A stretch of 64,000 nt of DNA, from contig NW_027417598.1 of the NCBI RefSeq assembly GCF_009905375.1, forward strand, positions 62,001 to 126,000, written 5' to 3'. Every line of letters starts with the position of its first letter. The stretch's first letter is position 1. The notes under the pieces were generated by a model. It had not been told where the DNA came from and made no database searches. It worked only from the letters and a program-made list of their open reading frames with translations. Shown here piece by piece: positions 47,414-60,439 of the stretch. Source of the DNA: Apium graveolens. Taxonomy: Eukaryota > Streptophyta > Magnoliopsida > Apiales > Apiaceae. The position numbers and the translations under genes are program-made.

Positions 47414-47668
47414 ATGACCCGAGCTACGGGAAGTGAGAATAATTGTGTTGAAAGAAGAGATACCACAAGTGTCGATAACAAGAATAGTTCAAGGACGGAG
47501 AGGCGATATGTTATTAATACAAATAACGAAGAAAATGACATCTATAGTATTGGTGGAGGACATTGCTCTGCAACTATGACCTTGCTACCTACTACAGGGA
47601 AATGTATCAAGTTAGAAAAAGTGGAAAGGTTGCCATCTTTTATAACATGGATTCCCTTGGATAGGTAA
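47414..47668 (+). pseudogene. two-exon-like frame, faintly E(z)-like (U2)
   Basis: First exon open as in U1 (MTRATGSENNCVERRDTTS to KVERLPSFITWIPLDR), with about a dozen residue changes and no indel. The donor GATAG|GTAAAA is kept. The acceptor reads TTTGTAGGG instead of TTTGCAAGG; this moves the AG one base left and would shift exon 2 out of frame to an early stop. Exon 1 is preserved, the spliced product is not. Confidence 0.33.
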
Positions 47669-48360
47669 AACATTTTATGCTCTTTTTTGAAAACTCCTTA
47701 TCATTTGGTGATAAGGAATTAAATTAAATTTCAATGTGAGATTCTCAGATTGTTATTTACGAATCCCGGTACCTGACTTTCTCTTTGTAGGGTGGTTTCT
47801 CCACAAACTTGGATCAAATCGACTCATCAAAAAAGCATCTTCTGCTCATGGTAAAATATCAGAGTCTAGAGGAACATCTCGATTTGGTCGCTTTGGCTTT
47901 CGCTCATAGTTCTAAACAAAAATACCGAAACCACGACAAGACAAACAAGTATATTGTAATTATGGGACATGCATATATGATATTCCTTGTTATGGCCTCC
48001 ACATCTATATGTCTTCCACTATGATTTAGTTGGATAGTACACACACATATGTTTTTTCCTATGGCTTTACATGGTTTTATTTCTGCTCGGGTAAGTTGTT
48101 TAAATTTATGTGAAATTTTACCGTTTTATTTGATATATGGTTATTTGATTAAGGTCGTGTCAAATTTTACCCTTTTTGCAAACTTTTTTAATTATTATTT
48201 CACAATCACTAGGTCATAGTACCTATTAGGGAGGAGGAAGGTAAGAATGTAGTCTTGTTCATGCATCAATACAAGTCACTAGATCCACATGGGTCGAACC
48301 CGGCTTTTTTCAAACGTATTGAAATATTTTTAAAAGATATGTTATTCTATTTTGTCAGAT
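47669..48360. other. unit DNA including exon-2 remnant, no gene recognised
   Basis: Contains the counterpart of exon 2 (47792 on) in a broken frame. Nothing else recognised. Confidence 0.45.
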
Positions 48361-48700
48361 TTTCTTTGATACACGACATGGGCCAAGGGAACTAAATCAT
48401 AGGCTTGTATGTCTTATTCCTAAGGTTAAACAACTAAAACATATGGCAGATCTTCGCCCTATCTATTTTTATAATGTTCTGATGCGCATACTGTCGAAGG
48501 TGGTGGTGAATAAGTTCAAACTATGTTTAATATAGACAGTGTCTAACAAATAGAGCGCTTTTAATGAAGGGAGGCTATAAGCTCATAATACAATGATTGC
48601 ATTTGAAGTCACAAGGGAAAAAAGGGTGTGGATGGGTTAAGAATTGATATTTTAAGGCATAAGATAGGTTGGAATGGAGATTTATTGATATAACGATTAA
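48361..48700 (+). pseudogene. L1-like LINE reverse-transcriptase remnant (U2, best preserved)
   Basis: Reads PRELNHRLVCLIPKVKQLKH, MADLRPIYFYNVLMRILSKV, VVNKFKLCLI, then after a stop TVSNK, a stop, SAFNEGRL, then HNTMIAFEVT. The order and wording are those of plant L1-type RT before its catalytic YxDD box. A further piece near 48620-48700 may be the following DISKAYDRVDW region, too degraded to be sure. No other LINE domain remains. Confidence 0.8.
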
Positions 48701-49691
48701 ACTTCTCTTTTACAACTTAAAAAACTTTGGTACACTTTATTTTCTCCTTTTTACCATGTACCAGATTCAAGTATCCGACACTAGAACTCAATTTGTTAAT
48801 TATATAGATAAAAAGGATTTTAACATAAAATTGATTTGTTGAGAAATATGTATAAGTAAAACTAAATTGAACACAATGTGTCTCTCTAATTAATAACCAC
48901 TCTTTAATTTTGATCAAATTTCTCCATTGCAAAGTACTACATTATAAAAAATTAGAGCCTCCATGTATTCAGACATACATGTATATAACACTCTATAATC
49001 CACCAGAATACCAGGAAGATTGTAATGTATCTATCATCTCTACTATTTTCTTATTTATTTTAAATTTAGATTAATTTTAATTTCCATATTGTTAACCATG
49101 TTTATTAGATTTAAGGTTTAAGAAATCAAATACCATTACTCAACTATCATATCACACATTACCATTCTCTTATAGAGGAACTTAAATAAATTGGGGATAT
49201 TTTGATAAAGTTTTTGGAGAAAACCTTACCATTTAGCCATATCATTATATATCATTAAGCGTCAAGGTCTGCTCCAAAGAATGATGATCCATTGGTACAT
49301 CAAGCATTTTCTTGGTATTTGTGATATTGATGACAAAGTTGTTCTGAAAGAACGGAAAGTTATTAAGTTTTGATTATCTTGGAAAGTGTTTTTATATATT
49401 TCTACGAGATTACATAGCGTTATTATATAATTTTATGTGCAAAAATTCAGAAGCGACAATATCTGGTAGTGGCTATAATACATAAGTTGTATTACACAAA
49501 ATGTGATAATATATTCTTAATTCTAGCAAACTACAATATTTATTGAATTCACTTTATATGTTGAAATGTATCTGACCCTCCTAACCCTCCTAAAATAGAG
49601 TCTTATATATTATTTTTATATATAAACAAGAAGTCATGAGTTGCTTATGTAATGAGAGCCAAAAAGGTGAAACAAATTGAACACGAGATTT
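48701..49691. other. AT-rich tail of U2, no gene recognised
   Basis: Equivalent of 27161-27900 followed by DNA upstream of the AGT1 exons (also at 29458-29823, 31262-31402 and 35978-36127). Confidence 0.5.
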
Positions 49692-50808
49692 TGTACTCGT
49701 TCCATTCAAACTTTTATCTGGTCTCAGGCATCACTTATCTAATATTTGAGGAAAGACTTGATAACCTGATAGCAAGGCACACTCCCCTTGCAACAACAAC
49801 AAGTTCAATGCTTTATTCTTATATGCAGCTTAAGCAAAACACTCAAAATATTTTTTGTTTGATTATGTATTCTTTGTGAGATGCATAGAAAGTAGAAACA
49901 TGTTGAAACCATTATTTGTAGATACAATGTAAATATTACAAACTAGTTCAGTTTATAGATGATTTAAGAATTACAAGTGCAATAATTTTAATTGTAGTCG
50001 ATTTTTATTTCATCATCTAATTGCTTACAGAATTTTAAGAATCGGATTATTCTGTGCTCATCTCTGTTTTACATTTTTGGATATTGTGTGACTATATGTT
50101 CATATCACAAGTTTGTTGTGGAGGCCTGAGGGCTGAAAAACTGTAGTGAGAAAGATGAACAGTTTAGTCATATTAGTCATATTGTTAGTGCGGTTATGGT
50201 ACGTGCGTACATTGATAGTTGAGAAGTTATTAGAAGGGCATAGAATGATACAACTAGATCTTATGGCTTGACTTAATAAAGTAGCATGAAAGGATTCGAG
50301 GATAGATCATGTGAGAAATCTAAATGAGGTATATTGTCATTTCTTATATTCAACGTTATAGATTTTGTTGCCTCTACATATTGACCAGAGACAAGATTAA
50401 TAGTAAAATATGTTAGTTGCTCAATTCTCTTTGATAATCTTTAACAAAACTATGTCAAATTCATAATATCAGCCATAACCTTGTATCCTACTTCCTTTTG
50501 CTAAGACCATACAATCACTCATAAACGAGACAAGTTATAAATATTTTCTCTCTATTTACCTCTTACTAGCCATTTCGAAAAACAATGAAATATTTACAAA
50601 TATTTTACTATAAACTTACGGGTATTTTTTGTAGTTGCAAGTGATAGGTTGTCTTACTGGTATGAAGATGATTCTTAAGGATGTTGGTTACTTGGTACAA
50701 CTTCGAAGTGGGGTTGCTGCTGCTTCTGCATACATGGAGAACAACATGCCAATGATTCCATCCTTTGAATACCCCAATAGTGATTACAACAACTATTACT
50801 ATTTCTAA
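49692..50808 (+). pseudogene. AGT1: serine--glyoxylate aminotransferase 3' exons, relic vi (U2)
   Basis: 49692-49803 corresponds to CTRSIQ...EERLDNLIARHTPLA, with a frameshift in the middle. 50112-50328 corresponds to VVEA, a stop, GLKN, with several stops and the intact AATGAG|GTATAT donor. 50635-50808 is a fully open last exon of 57 codons after acceptor TTTTTTGTAG: LQVIGCLTGMKMILKDVGYL, VQLRSGVAAASAYMENN, MPMIPSFEYPNSDYNNYYYF. Plant AGT1 ends shortly after IPSRI, so the peroxisomal signal is replaced by a run-on tail. This copy keeps the true last-exon acceptor and is probably closest to the founder fragment. Confidence 0.9.
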
Positions 50809-52523
50809 ATCATTTTATGCTAAATACTATGTAAAAAACATGTTCCATGTGGGGTGGTCTACACTAGACTTACTATATCTTAAACACTGCTTCTTGCATT
50901 GATTTGCATGTTTCTTTGTTGACTTATTTTTATATAAATTTTATCAAATTTAAATGAGTATTTAAAGTGTTGTTAGGACTTGATTTTAATGGAACAAGTC
51001 TTGAATTTTGGTCTGACTAATTCTATTAAAAACATGAATTGTTAGTTTCTTTATGGATTATCTAGGTACAAGAAGATAAATCCAATTAGAAGTTATTTTT
51101 CTTGCTTAAATACCAATAATAACTCTTTACTTACAAAGTGAGAAATATTATAGGTTCTATTAGCAAACAAAAATAAAATTTTGGTAGAATACAAAGCCAA
51201 TAAGCCACTGTGGGAACATAATAATTATAATTAAATTGACTAATTTATTTCAACTAAAAATGATAAATGTTCATTTCAACATAAAAGATAAATATTTAAT
51301 AATTTAAATATAGATAATTAAATAGTGTTAAGGGTGGCTTAATTATTTACATATTTAGAATTTGGATCAAATCAATTTTTCTAAAAAAATAATGAATTTG
51401 GATTTTATACAAAATTTTGAGGCCGAAGAATGGCGCAAATTACAGCACTTCCGAATTAGATATATGTAAAAAACTTAATTTTATTACTTTTATTTCTTCA
51501 AAAAATAATGTACATTTGTTAAATTTTCTTTAAATATATTAAAGATGTGTAGAATTTTTTCCGATTTAGAATTTTATCCCAAAATATTTTAGTATAAAAA
51601 ATTGATTGAAAAATAAAACTATCAAAAAAATTATTTCTATATTTTTAAAATTTTGAATTTGAATAAATCCAAGTTTTTTCTCTTTTGGAGAGAATCAAAT
51701 TTTTATAATAAAATATATGTTCATGCAGCTTCGGGCCTTTTTAAATATGACATTCTTAAGATCGAATCAGACGAGTTTTTCAAATTTTTTATGGTTTATA
51801 TTTAATACTAAATATAACGTGTTTTTATATATCATTTATCAATATTAAGTACCTTATTTACAAATATTGATTCAATAATAATTAGTCCTTTTAGTTATAT
51901 AATTGGACTTTAAATTGGATCCTCGATAATTGTTCATTGTTTTTATTGAATTGTTTAAATTTATATTTTTTGTAAAATACTAGGTGTTGTTGGGAGGCCA
52001 TAAAGATAAAATAATTTTTTTTCATATTCAGTATATAACATATTTTCTTATTCATTTATTAATGTAGTGTATTTTTTAGAAAATACATATCAATATATAA
52101 AGATAAATTAAATAGTGTTAAGGGTGGCGTAATTAATTTAAATATTTAGAATTTGGATCAAATCAATTTTTCTAAAAAAATAATGAATGTGGATTTTATA
52201 CAAAATTTTGAGGCCCAAGAATGGCGCAAATTACGGCACGTCCGAATTAGATATATGTAAAAAACTTAATTTTATTACTTTTCGTTTCTTCGAAAAATAA
52301 TGTACATTTGTTTAATTTCTTTAAATATATTAAAGATGTGTAGAATTTTATCCGATTTAGAATTTTATCCCAAAATATTTTAGTGTAAAAAATGGATGAA
52401 AAATAAAACTATCAAAACAATTATTTCGATATTTTTTAAAATTCCGAATTTGAGTTAATCCAAATTTTTTCTCTTTAGGAGAGAAGCAAAATTTATAATA
52501 AAATATATGCTGAGACAGCTTCT
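50809..52523. repeat. AT-rich DNA with a ~0.8-kb imperfect tandem duplication
   Basis: No gene. The block from AATAGTGTTAAGGGTGGC through TGGATTTTATACAAAATTTT to the unit start CCTTTTTAAATATGAC is present at about 51325-52097 and again from about 52110 into U3. The first copy is cut at AAATACATATCAATATATAA. Confidence 0.7.
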
Positions 52524-53420
52524 AGCCTTTTTAAATATGACTTTCTTAAGATCGAATCAGACCAGTTTTTCAAATTTTTTATGGTTTATATTTAACTCTA
52601 AATATAATGTATTTTTATATATCATTTATCAATATTAAGTACCTTATTTACAAATATTGATTCAATAATAATTAGTCGATTTAGTTGTTATATAATTGGA
52701 CTTTAAATTGGATCCTCGATAATTGTTCATTGTTTTTATCGAATTGTTTAAACTATATTTTTGTAAAATACTACGTGTTGTTAGGAGGGCGATAAAGATA
52801 AAATTTTTTTTTTTCATATTCAGTATATTCATTTATTAATATTGTGTATTTTTTTAGAAAAGACATATCAATATTCATTAATCTTGACATTTACATATTT
52901 TATATAAGTTACTTTATTATTCATGATTAAGTATTTAATTTGTTCAATTTATTTTGCAATCCTAAATATGTTTTTGATGATTATTTAAGTTTTATTTTTT
53001 ACAATATTGTATTTTCCTTGTAAATTTGAGTAAGTGGATTTGAGAATAATGTGTTTGTTTTTATTATAACAATTTATGAGTTCATGTTCTTTATTTTATC
53101 ATTAAAATGACGTCTCAATAATGTGTTTAACATATTTTTTTAGCAAGAAAATCATAAAAACTAATTTACACTATTCATATCATTTTAATTTAAATAAATA
53201 TTGACTTTATTATGAATAATTCATATAAATTTCCAAAAGTTGATTGTTCAACAGTCTTAGTTTAACAAGATAATATCATTGAACAAAATAAAATATACAT
53301 ATTTAAATTATTTAATCTCCATTAATTTATTTTGTAACTTTTACCTAAAATTAAGAAAAACCCTTTATAATAGAAAAAAGTTAAATCATATATATAATAA
53401 AATTTACTTTGTTAGAAATA
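52524..53420. other. AT-rich start of U3, no gene
   Basis: Counterpart of 17950-18849; nothing recognised. Confidence 0.6.
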
Positions 53421-54541
53421 CACATCATTATGCAATTTTTGTGAGCATAGTTTGTACTCTTGTAATGTATCATCCCAATTGTTCTTCTCGTCAAAACTTG
53501 CTTCAATTCTTCTTCTTGCTGATCAAGACTTGCTTCTTCTCAACGTTTGGCTTTGTGAATGAGCAGCAAAGTGTTAGACTTCATCACAATTATAGCACTT
53601 GATCTTCGACTTGTAATTTTCCCATACCTTGACTCCTTGGGATCATTCTTCCTTTAATTCCTCTTATTAGGGTAATGTTTGAGGGACTAGAGCCTTTTTT
53701 TCAAAAGAATATTTTTAGAAGTCTATATAGCCGGTATTTCTAAACTTTTTAACTAAAAGAGCATCAATTTGTAGGATATCTTCATAATTACCATGATCAA
53801 TTTCAGTTCCTGAATAATTTTGTAAGTCATCATGAGTATTTGAGACTTAGTGTCAGACTATACAATCATGGCCTTTCATTTTGAAATGGTTATTTCTTGT
53901 AAATTTCTCTCTTGTTTTTCCTCTACCCTGAGAGAAACATGTCTTGTCCCATTTCGTCTTACTTTTCTACTCCATCTCCAGTTCATTAGTTTTCAGAATT
54001 CGATATATCTCAACTAGAGATGTGTCTTCAAGATCATAATTATCCCTTATTCATATAACTTTACAGTCACACTTTTGAGGAAGTGCAAGAAGAACCTTCA
54101 AGTTTGAATATGCTGGATCATACTCTATGTCAACAAGTGACAAATCATTCAACAATTTCTAAACAAAGTCTTATCATGTTTTGAGTCAAAGTGCTCATAC
54201 TGGTGATTGAGTATTGTCCTTCGAATCTTCTTGATAGCGGTTGTTTTTGCATCCAATAAACCTAGGGGATATCACACTGTCTAGATTGTTATGCAAAATT
54301 GTGCCACTTTTGCATTTTTTTCTTACCACGAATAGCAACAACCAGTTTCATGGGCTAATGAGGTCCATCATAAATCCCTTCCAGTATTCACCATCTGTTA
54401 CCTGCAGAGGACTTTACAGAAATGATATTCATTAATTTTCCAGATTGGAAATTTGAGGGTTTCATATCTGCTCATATTGTTGTTGATTTGGTTTATGGTT
54501 AATGGTGACCGCACATTTTGTTGAGTTTCATTATCTGCCAT
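53421..54541 (-). pseudogene. copia gag relic, unit copy U3
   Basis: Minus-strand Gag starting at ATG 54539-54541 (MADNETQQNVRSP), as in U1. The core is damaged by a deletion (QKLLN joined to near KTLS, around 54160), and about 12 bp are lost near 54407. The zinc knuckle near 53570-53600 contains the same stop. The array insertion site near 53804 is empty (ATCAATTTCAG), as in U1. Confidence 0.8.
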
Positions 54542-54587
54542 TAATGATTATTTTTTGCATCTTAAAGTGATTTTATATAAACACCAA

Positions 54588-55060
54588 GCTTTGATATCAA
54601 TTTTTAGGCCTTTAATTACCTATAGAGGGGGTCAATATAATTATAACAATTAAATCCAATTATGTACTCAATAATGAAGAATAGTTTTATATTATTGAAT
54701 AAAAAGTTATTACAAAATTCTCTAGGTGAACATGAGCAAATATCTTGAGAGATTGTAGGTTATATGTATGATAAAATAAATGCAACAGTGTTAACCTACT
54801 AGTGACTTACACAATCAATATAAATATAAAATCAATAAGAATCCTAAAACATATGCTATAATATCAAAAAATTACTAATATGAACAATGTTGATGAGAAG
54901 TATTCATCAATAAATAGTGATGAGGTCATTTTTATTAAACACTCATATGAAATACTGATGGAAAAAATGTGATAGTTATTTACTAATATCATCAACTTTT
55001 CACACCAAATTTTTTGAAGTTTTATAAACCATTTTTTAATTTTCAGGAACTCAATTCCCA
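54588..55060 (-). repeat. leader and LTR of the gag-bearing copia relic, U3
   Basis: Degraded primer site (complement of 54588-54601) and LTR-like DNA; same as 20063-20535. Confidence 0.45.
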
Positions 55061-56757
55061 CCTACATCGGTAGGTTCCCCCTTGGGACAAAAATTGAGGT
55101 ATGTTCTGGGATTTGACAAACTTTGAATTTAAATTTTGATCTCCTTTTTTAATAGTTTTTTCTTAGAATTTGGTGATTTTATTATTTTTTTTATATTTTC
55201 TTAAAATATTTGCAAGAAAAGAAATGTTTATTCAAATAACTAATTTGGATTAAAATTACTCAAAGAACTATAAAAATGGTGAGTACAAAATATAAGTAAT
55301 GTAAATGATATTTAAATAATTTTAATATATTTTTGTAAGCATTAATTATTTGTCGAAAACATATTTTCATTATAAAAATTTCTCAACTGAAGTTAGAAAC
55401 TTATAATTTTCTACTTAAATGATTACTTTATATGATTATTAAAATATTTTTTAAAAAAAATATATTTTCTAACACTAATATAACCGGTAGATTCAAATCA
55501 TAACAAAAAAATTACAAAGTGTGTATGAAATTTAACTAGTCATTTTTTACTATTTGTTATATAGAAAAAAAATGCTTATGGGCCATAATAGTAATTTCAT
55601 ACCAAAATCAATATAAATGATGAATTACATAAAATCTTAGGCCAAACTTAGTAGAATATACATGTTTTTTGAACTTTGTTCATGTAAAATTAATAATTTT
55701 ACATATCTTTTTAAATAATTATTTTTTTGAATTAAAGTTTAATATTAATAATTTTATTCAAAAAAGGAAATTCTAGAAGTAATTTTTATACGTATCCTCT
55801 TTATTCATCTTAAAAAATAATGGAATTATATTTTGGTACATATTTCTTTGCATTTCATACCCACCTTGTGAAAAGGCCCAAAATTTGTTGGACAACTTGT
55901 CTATTGAAAATTTTGAGTTACAAAAGAAGTTTATAAATATAAGCATTGTTTTAATTAATAATTTTTTATTACAATTTACAATATTGAAAATATTCATTAT
56001 ATTATGTTAAAGTACAGATGGTCAAGTCAAACAACTTATATACTTAGACACTATGAGCTGCATTTCTCATTCAATTTCTTCCCAATTTAGATTTTTTCCC
56101 AATCAACCGGTGAATGAATATGGTATATGTAGTGTTACCCACAATATATTTCATTTTACATGTTCAAATCAAATTGAACAAGAATAAAATAAAAATCAAC
56201 AATCATATTATCATTCATATTAATTCCTATGTTTTAATAAAATAGCAATTAGTAAATATTTTAAAATTGTATCATTTTTCCTATACGTATGACTTGTTTG
56301 TCGAAAATTTGGTATGCTACCTTATACCTCTAGAAATTTAATTTGATTAAATGTTGTCATGGTAATATTAATTTTAACATGACCAATAATATCTCAATTA
56401 TTGTGAGAGGTTTTTAAGACTTGAATGTATGATAGTAGTACTTCTATTATACTTAGTTAGGGGGTCAGTAGGGAATTTATATATAATTTCAGTAAATAAA
56501 ATTTAAAATTTTCTAGAAAATGTCATTTTTAGTTAATTTTTTTATACAATGCTTACCACTTAATTTATAGAATCTCTTTTATTTACAATACAAAATAAAT
56601 TAGAATAATGCTTGTGTACTTATGGTTGTAAATCAACATCCATTAGTTTATATAATACATGGAGCAGACTTTGTTAAATTATATTTTATAAAAAGAAAAA
56701 AATTGAATTTGTAATAAGAAATTCATAGTAAGATAAAAAACAATTTAAACTAAAATT
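55061..56757. other. AT-rich filler of U3, no gene recognised
   Basis: Counterpart of 20536-22240. Confidence 0.6.
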
Positions 56758-56915
56758 GTGCCATTGAAACCAGGATATACAATGGGCCTGCAAAATATAA
56801 CATATTAAAAAGGTAGGTAAAACCCTAATATGAGCACATGCCGCCTTATAAACAAAATGAATTTGTACATGGTCATGAAATAGGGTTTTGGAGTTATTTG
56901 TATTTTCTATAAAAG
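56758..56915 (+). promoter_or_regulatory. promoter-like patch (U3): TGGGCC, AAACCCTAA, TATAAAAG
   Basis: TGGGCC at 56783, AAACCCTAA at 56820 and TATAAAAG at 56908, spaced almost as in U1. Confidence 0.45.
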
Positions 56916-57421
56916 AGTGTTTTGGTGCTGTAAGGTTAAACACATCTCCAAATGGAATTGGTGGAGGGACTAAGTGGATAAGGTTTACTGGTTATCATGA
57001 ATTGATGTTGTTTAACAAAATTAACGTAATAATTTATATTTCCCTGTTTCTTCATTTTCTTTTCATATATGTTATTTGCATAAACTTTGGTAGAAATCAA
57101 ACACTAAAATAAGTATCCCATTTTACTTGTCTATATGTATGTAGATTTACATAAATGTCACTTGTATTTATTTTTACATGACCTCTATGTCAAGAATTAT
57201 TCATTCAAGATTATATGTCAAGGTTAGAAAAAAAATCAGTTACATTTGTATTAATTTTTTTTCGTTCTTCATAAATAATCAAGTACAAGGTATATGAAAA
57301 AAATGAAAATTATAGAAAAGAAGCCCACTTATTATTTATATTCTATGTTCATATTTGTTGAATTATACTACTAAATTTATTTTATGCTTATGTATGACCT
57401 TACTTTAGAGATATTTCACAG

Positions 57422-57516
57422 GAATTATATTTTTCTTGCTACTTGCAACAAGTTCTAAAAACAATGAAGAAAATGCTCCAAGTGCCTTCCCTTTCTCCTA
57501 TTCATCAATGTACCGT
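57422..57516 (+). other. exon-like frame with hydrophobic start (U3)
   Basis: Acceptor ATTTCACAG and donor CGT|GTAAGG. The frame IIFFLLLATSSKNNEEN then APSAFPFSYSSMYR differs from U1 by one residue. Confidence 0.3.
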
Positions 57517-57945
57517 GTAAGGTTTCTTTGTTATTTTTTAACTTTTACCATGCCAATATATATTATAAATATAAATACACATAGTACAAGTGGATCTATA
57601 TGCCGTGTGTTTTTTATTTTTTAATGTATATATGACAAACAACTCTAAATTACTCTTTGTTGACCTAATAACACATGAAGTTTACCTATATTAGGAGTTT
57701 CCCATCTCACCAAGCCCCATCACTCTTTAACTTCATTCACAACACACATGGTTGAAAATGAGATTTCTTACTTGATAGAGATGTAGGCTTTGTTTGGAAA
57801 TTTTTAGTGTTTGAAGAAATTATATTTTCAATACATGAATACGTACGGTCACCATTTTCAGTCTCACTAGAACCCGTTGCTTAGTAACTTCTATTGATCC
57901 ATAACTATTTAAAAAGTATAGAGTTATGGTTTTTCTTTAATCCAG

Positions 57946-58600
57946 TAGTAATATTGTTGGCGGTGTTACTGGTGGTGGTAATTTTAACTAGTCCAATTTG
58001 TGGCACTAGTATTGTTGTAATCTTAGGAGTAAAATTTGTGGTGGGATTGTTTGTGGTGAAGTTTGTGCTAACTTAAGGTGTATCATTGGTGGTAACTTTA
58101 ATAATGGCATGAGTGTTAGTAGCATTAGTGGTATATTGGGTAGTTTTAATAGTGGGATTAGTGGCAGCATGACTAGCATCTTTAGTGGTTATATTGGTGG
58201 TACAAGAAATGATAATATTAGTATTGGATTTGCTGGAATTGATGGTGCCATTGGTCTTGGAGCTCTTATTTGTGCAATTGGTGGCATTGAAAAAGGGGTA
58301 ATCTTTGCTGGAGAATTGGTGGTGGTATTATTGGTGTTGGTCTGGAAGTTCGTGCTAGCTTAGTAGGTTCCATCCATGCCAGTTAGCATTGATGTATATT
58401 TGGTTAGTCTTAGTAGTGGCATTGGTGTTGGAATTGGTGGTAGATTAGTGATCGTATTGGTGGGGGAATGGCTAGTTGCCATTGTGGTAGCATTGGTTGT
58501 TATATTGGTTAGTCTTATTAGTGGTAATTTATGGTAGCATTGCTGGTAGCTTTAGTGGTAGCACTGGTTGTATATTAGGTTACATTAGTAGTTGATTTAG
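57946..58600 (+). pseudogene. Gly/Ser/Ile-rich frame with frameshifts (U3)
   Basis: Counterpart of 23420-24065. Single-base insertions near 57985 and 58295, and others, break the frame that is open in U1. The piece MTSIFSGYIGGTRNDNISIG is retained. Confidence 0.35.
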
Positions 58601-58616
58601 CTTCGGAGATGGTGGT

Positions 58617-59577
58617 TGTGACGCCCTCCGAACCCGGGTCAGAAGTTTGGGGTTCCAAGGACACATATTATATAAACCTGTATATGAAATATTATATACA
58701 ATTATCCTTATTTACGCAACCACGGATCCCAACAGGTGAAAGTATGAAAACCAACCACAACCTTGACTTTTATTACATCATATCAAATCCCAACTAGTTT
58801 AACTTACAACTGAAAATGAAATCATTCTTACAAACTTGCATAACTCAAACTAGCCGATCCAACTCAACCGGGAATCCTAGATCGCATACTGGACTGGGAT
58901 CCGCGTTACCAACATTTCCATTTAATTGTAGAATGAGACCTAAACAGATTCACACGGGTGAGCTAACTAGCTCAGCAAGTTATAATAACAATAACTGGGT
59001 GTAAACAATGATCAATTGAAATGATTCATAGGAATCTAGTTCCTTGTTAAGCAATTGTTAGAATTGGATATTTATTTGTAAGTTTAAAACCAAGGTTAGG
59101 CTGCTGATAAGTGACACACTAACCCCGATCAAGGCACACAACTTCTGCTCTCTATACCGGATCCAAGGCACACATTGGCCTAATATGACCACCAATCTGG
59201 TCTGAAACACGAATCTGTTCCATATTTATAAATCTATCCAATTCTATAACAATTCAACATGATAAATATTATAATTCAATAAAACAGAATCATAATTAAC
59301 AATGATAAAACATTATTTCAGAGTATAATGCAATTCATAATAATCACCAGGGTATATCAGGGTATGTACGAGGAATAGCTTCCAGCCTGTAGGAGAATCA
59401 GGTATTAGATGAATAATGGTTATACAAGGTTTAGTTCACTATACCATATAATTTCTTTTGCAACCAGATTTTTAAAAACTGTCTAAAAAACGTTGCTGTT
59501 GAAAGGTGATTTCATGTCTATTGCAAGGGATTTTAAAAACATTGCAACTGAATCAACAAAATTTCGAGGTCGTTACA
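58617..59577. repeat. solo LTR, U3 copy (961 bp)
   Basis: TGTGACGCCC to GGTCGTTACA, retaining the stretch deleted in U1 near 24539. Confidence 0.68.
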
Positions 59578-60439
59578 AATACATGTTATTACAATACATT
59601 ATATAATCGTTACAGTAGATCAGAAATTTGGACCCAAAAGTTAGGCGGTCTTGTTCAAAACTTGTGAGCGGGCTTGCTGAAATTATTTTCTCGGCTGTCT
59701 ATTAAATAAAAAAAAACACAGACTGTCAAACAATCTCCACTGCGGCGAAAGATTAAATCTTTGCTGAAATATTTCTCTCAAACACTGAATATTAAATCTT
59801 TGTAAAGACTCAAGCTGCAAGTCGATTAAATCTCGGAAAAGATTAAACCTTGAACGAAATGTATTTTTTTCCCAAATCATCTTTCCTAAAGTTCTTTTAA
59901 TTCACTAAAATAATTTAGGAGAAGATTAAATTTGGTCGATTATTATTAAATATTGTTTAATTTACCTCCTTGCTTTTTTGTTTTTATGTTATTTTGTGTT
60001 TGGGATCTTTTATCAAGGTTACACTATGTGTTAATTAGGGTTTATTTATTAAATCATGTTTATATGTCAATCGTGTCTTATTATCAGTTCTGAGTTGTAT
60101 TGGGATTTGTTTGGAATGACATTGGTAAGAAATTGTGAGGAATCACTTGTTGTTGTAAAAGTAGGATTTGTATTTTGGATTTTTTGTTTGCACCGTGTTC
60201 TTATAGTTTGTTAATCTTTATAGAATGAAGTACTATAAAGAAGAAATTCAATACTTTCAGATATTTTATTATATATTGACTCGTTAAATAAAAAACTTGT
60301 GTCCAATCGCCTAGGTCATATAAAGGTGTTTGTATACTTGTTTATTAATAATCAATTAAGCAAGTGTTATTATAATTCACATCTTATAATTTTTTAATGG
60401 TTTCATTTTAAAAAAAAGATAAACGAAAATTGTGAGAAA
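59578..60439. other. unit DNA, no gene
   Basis: Counterpart of 25015-25876. Confidence 0.5.

Larger units (their letters stand above)
41774..51735. repeat. large duplicated unit, copy U2
   Basis: Same order of parts as U1 and U3 but more diverged. It retains the AGT1 exons lost from U1 and U3, and lacks the gag leader and LTR. Unit landmarks (ATG of the E(z)-like frame at 47414 versus 25877 and 60440) place it about 21.5 kb after U1. Confidence 0.85.

Noticed and set aside
59683..59880. 65-codon minus-strand frame rich in Phe/Arg/Leu
   Set aside because: It runs over short ATTAAATCT repeats and is not open in the equivalent U1 region.
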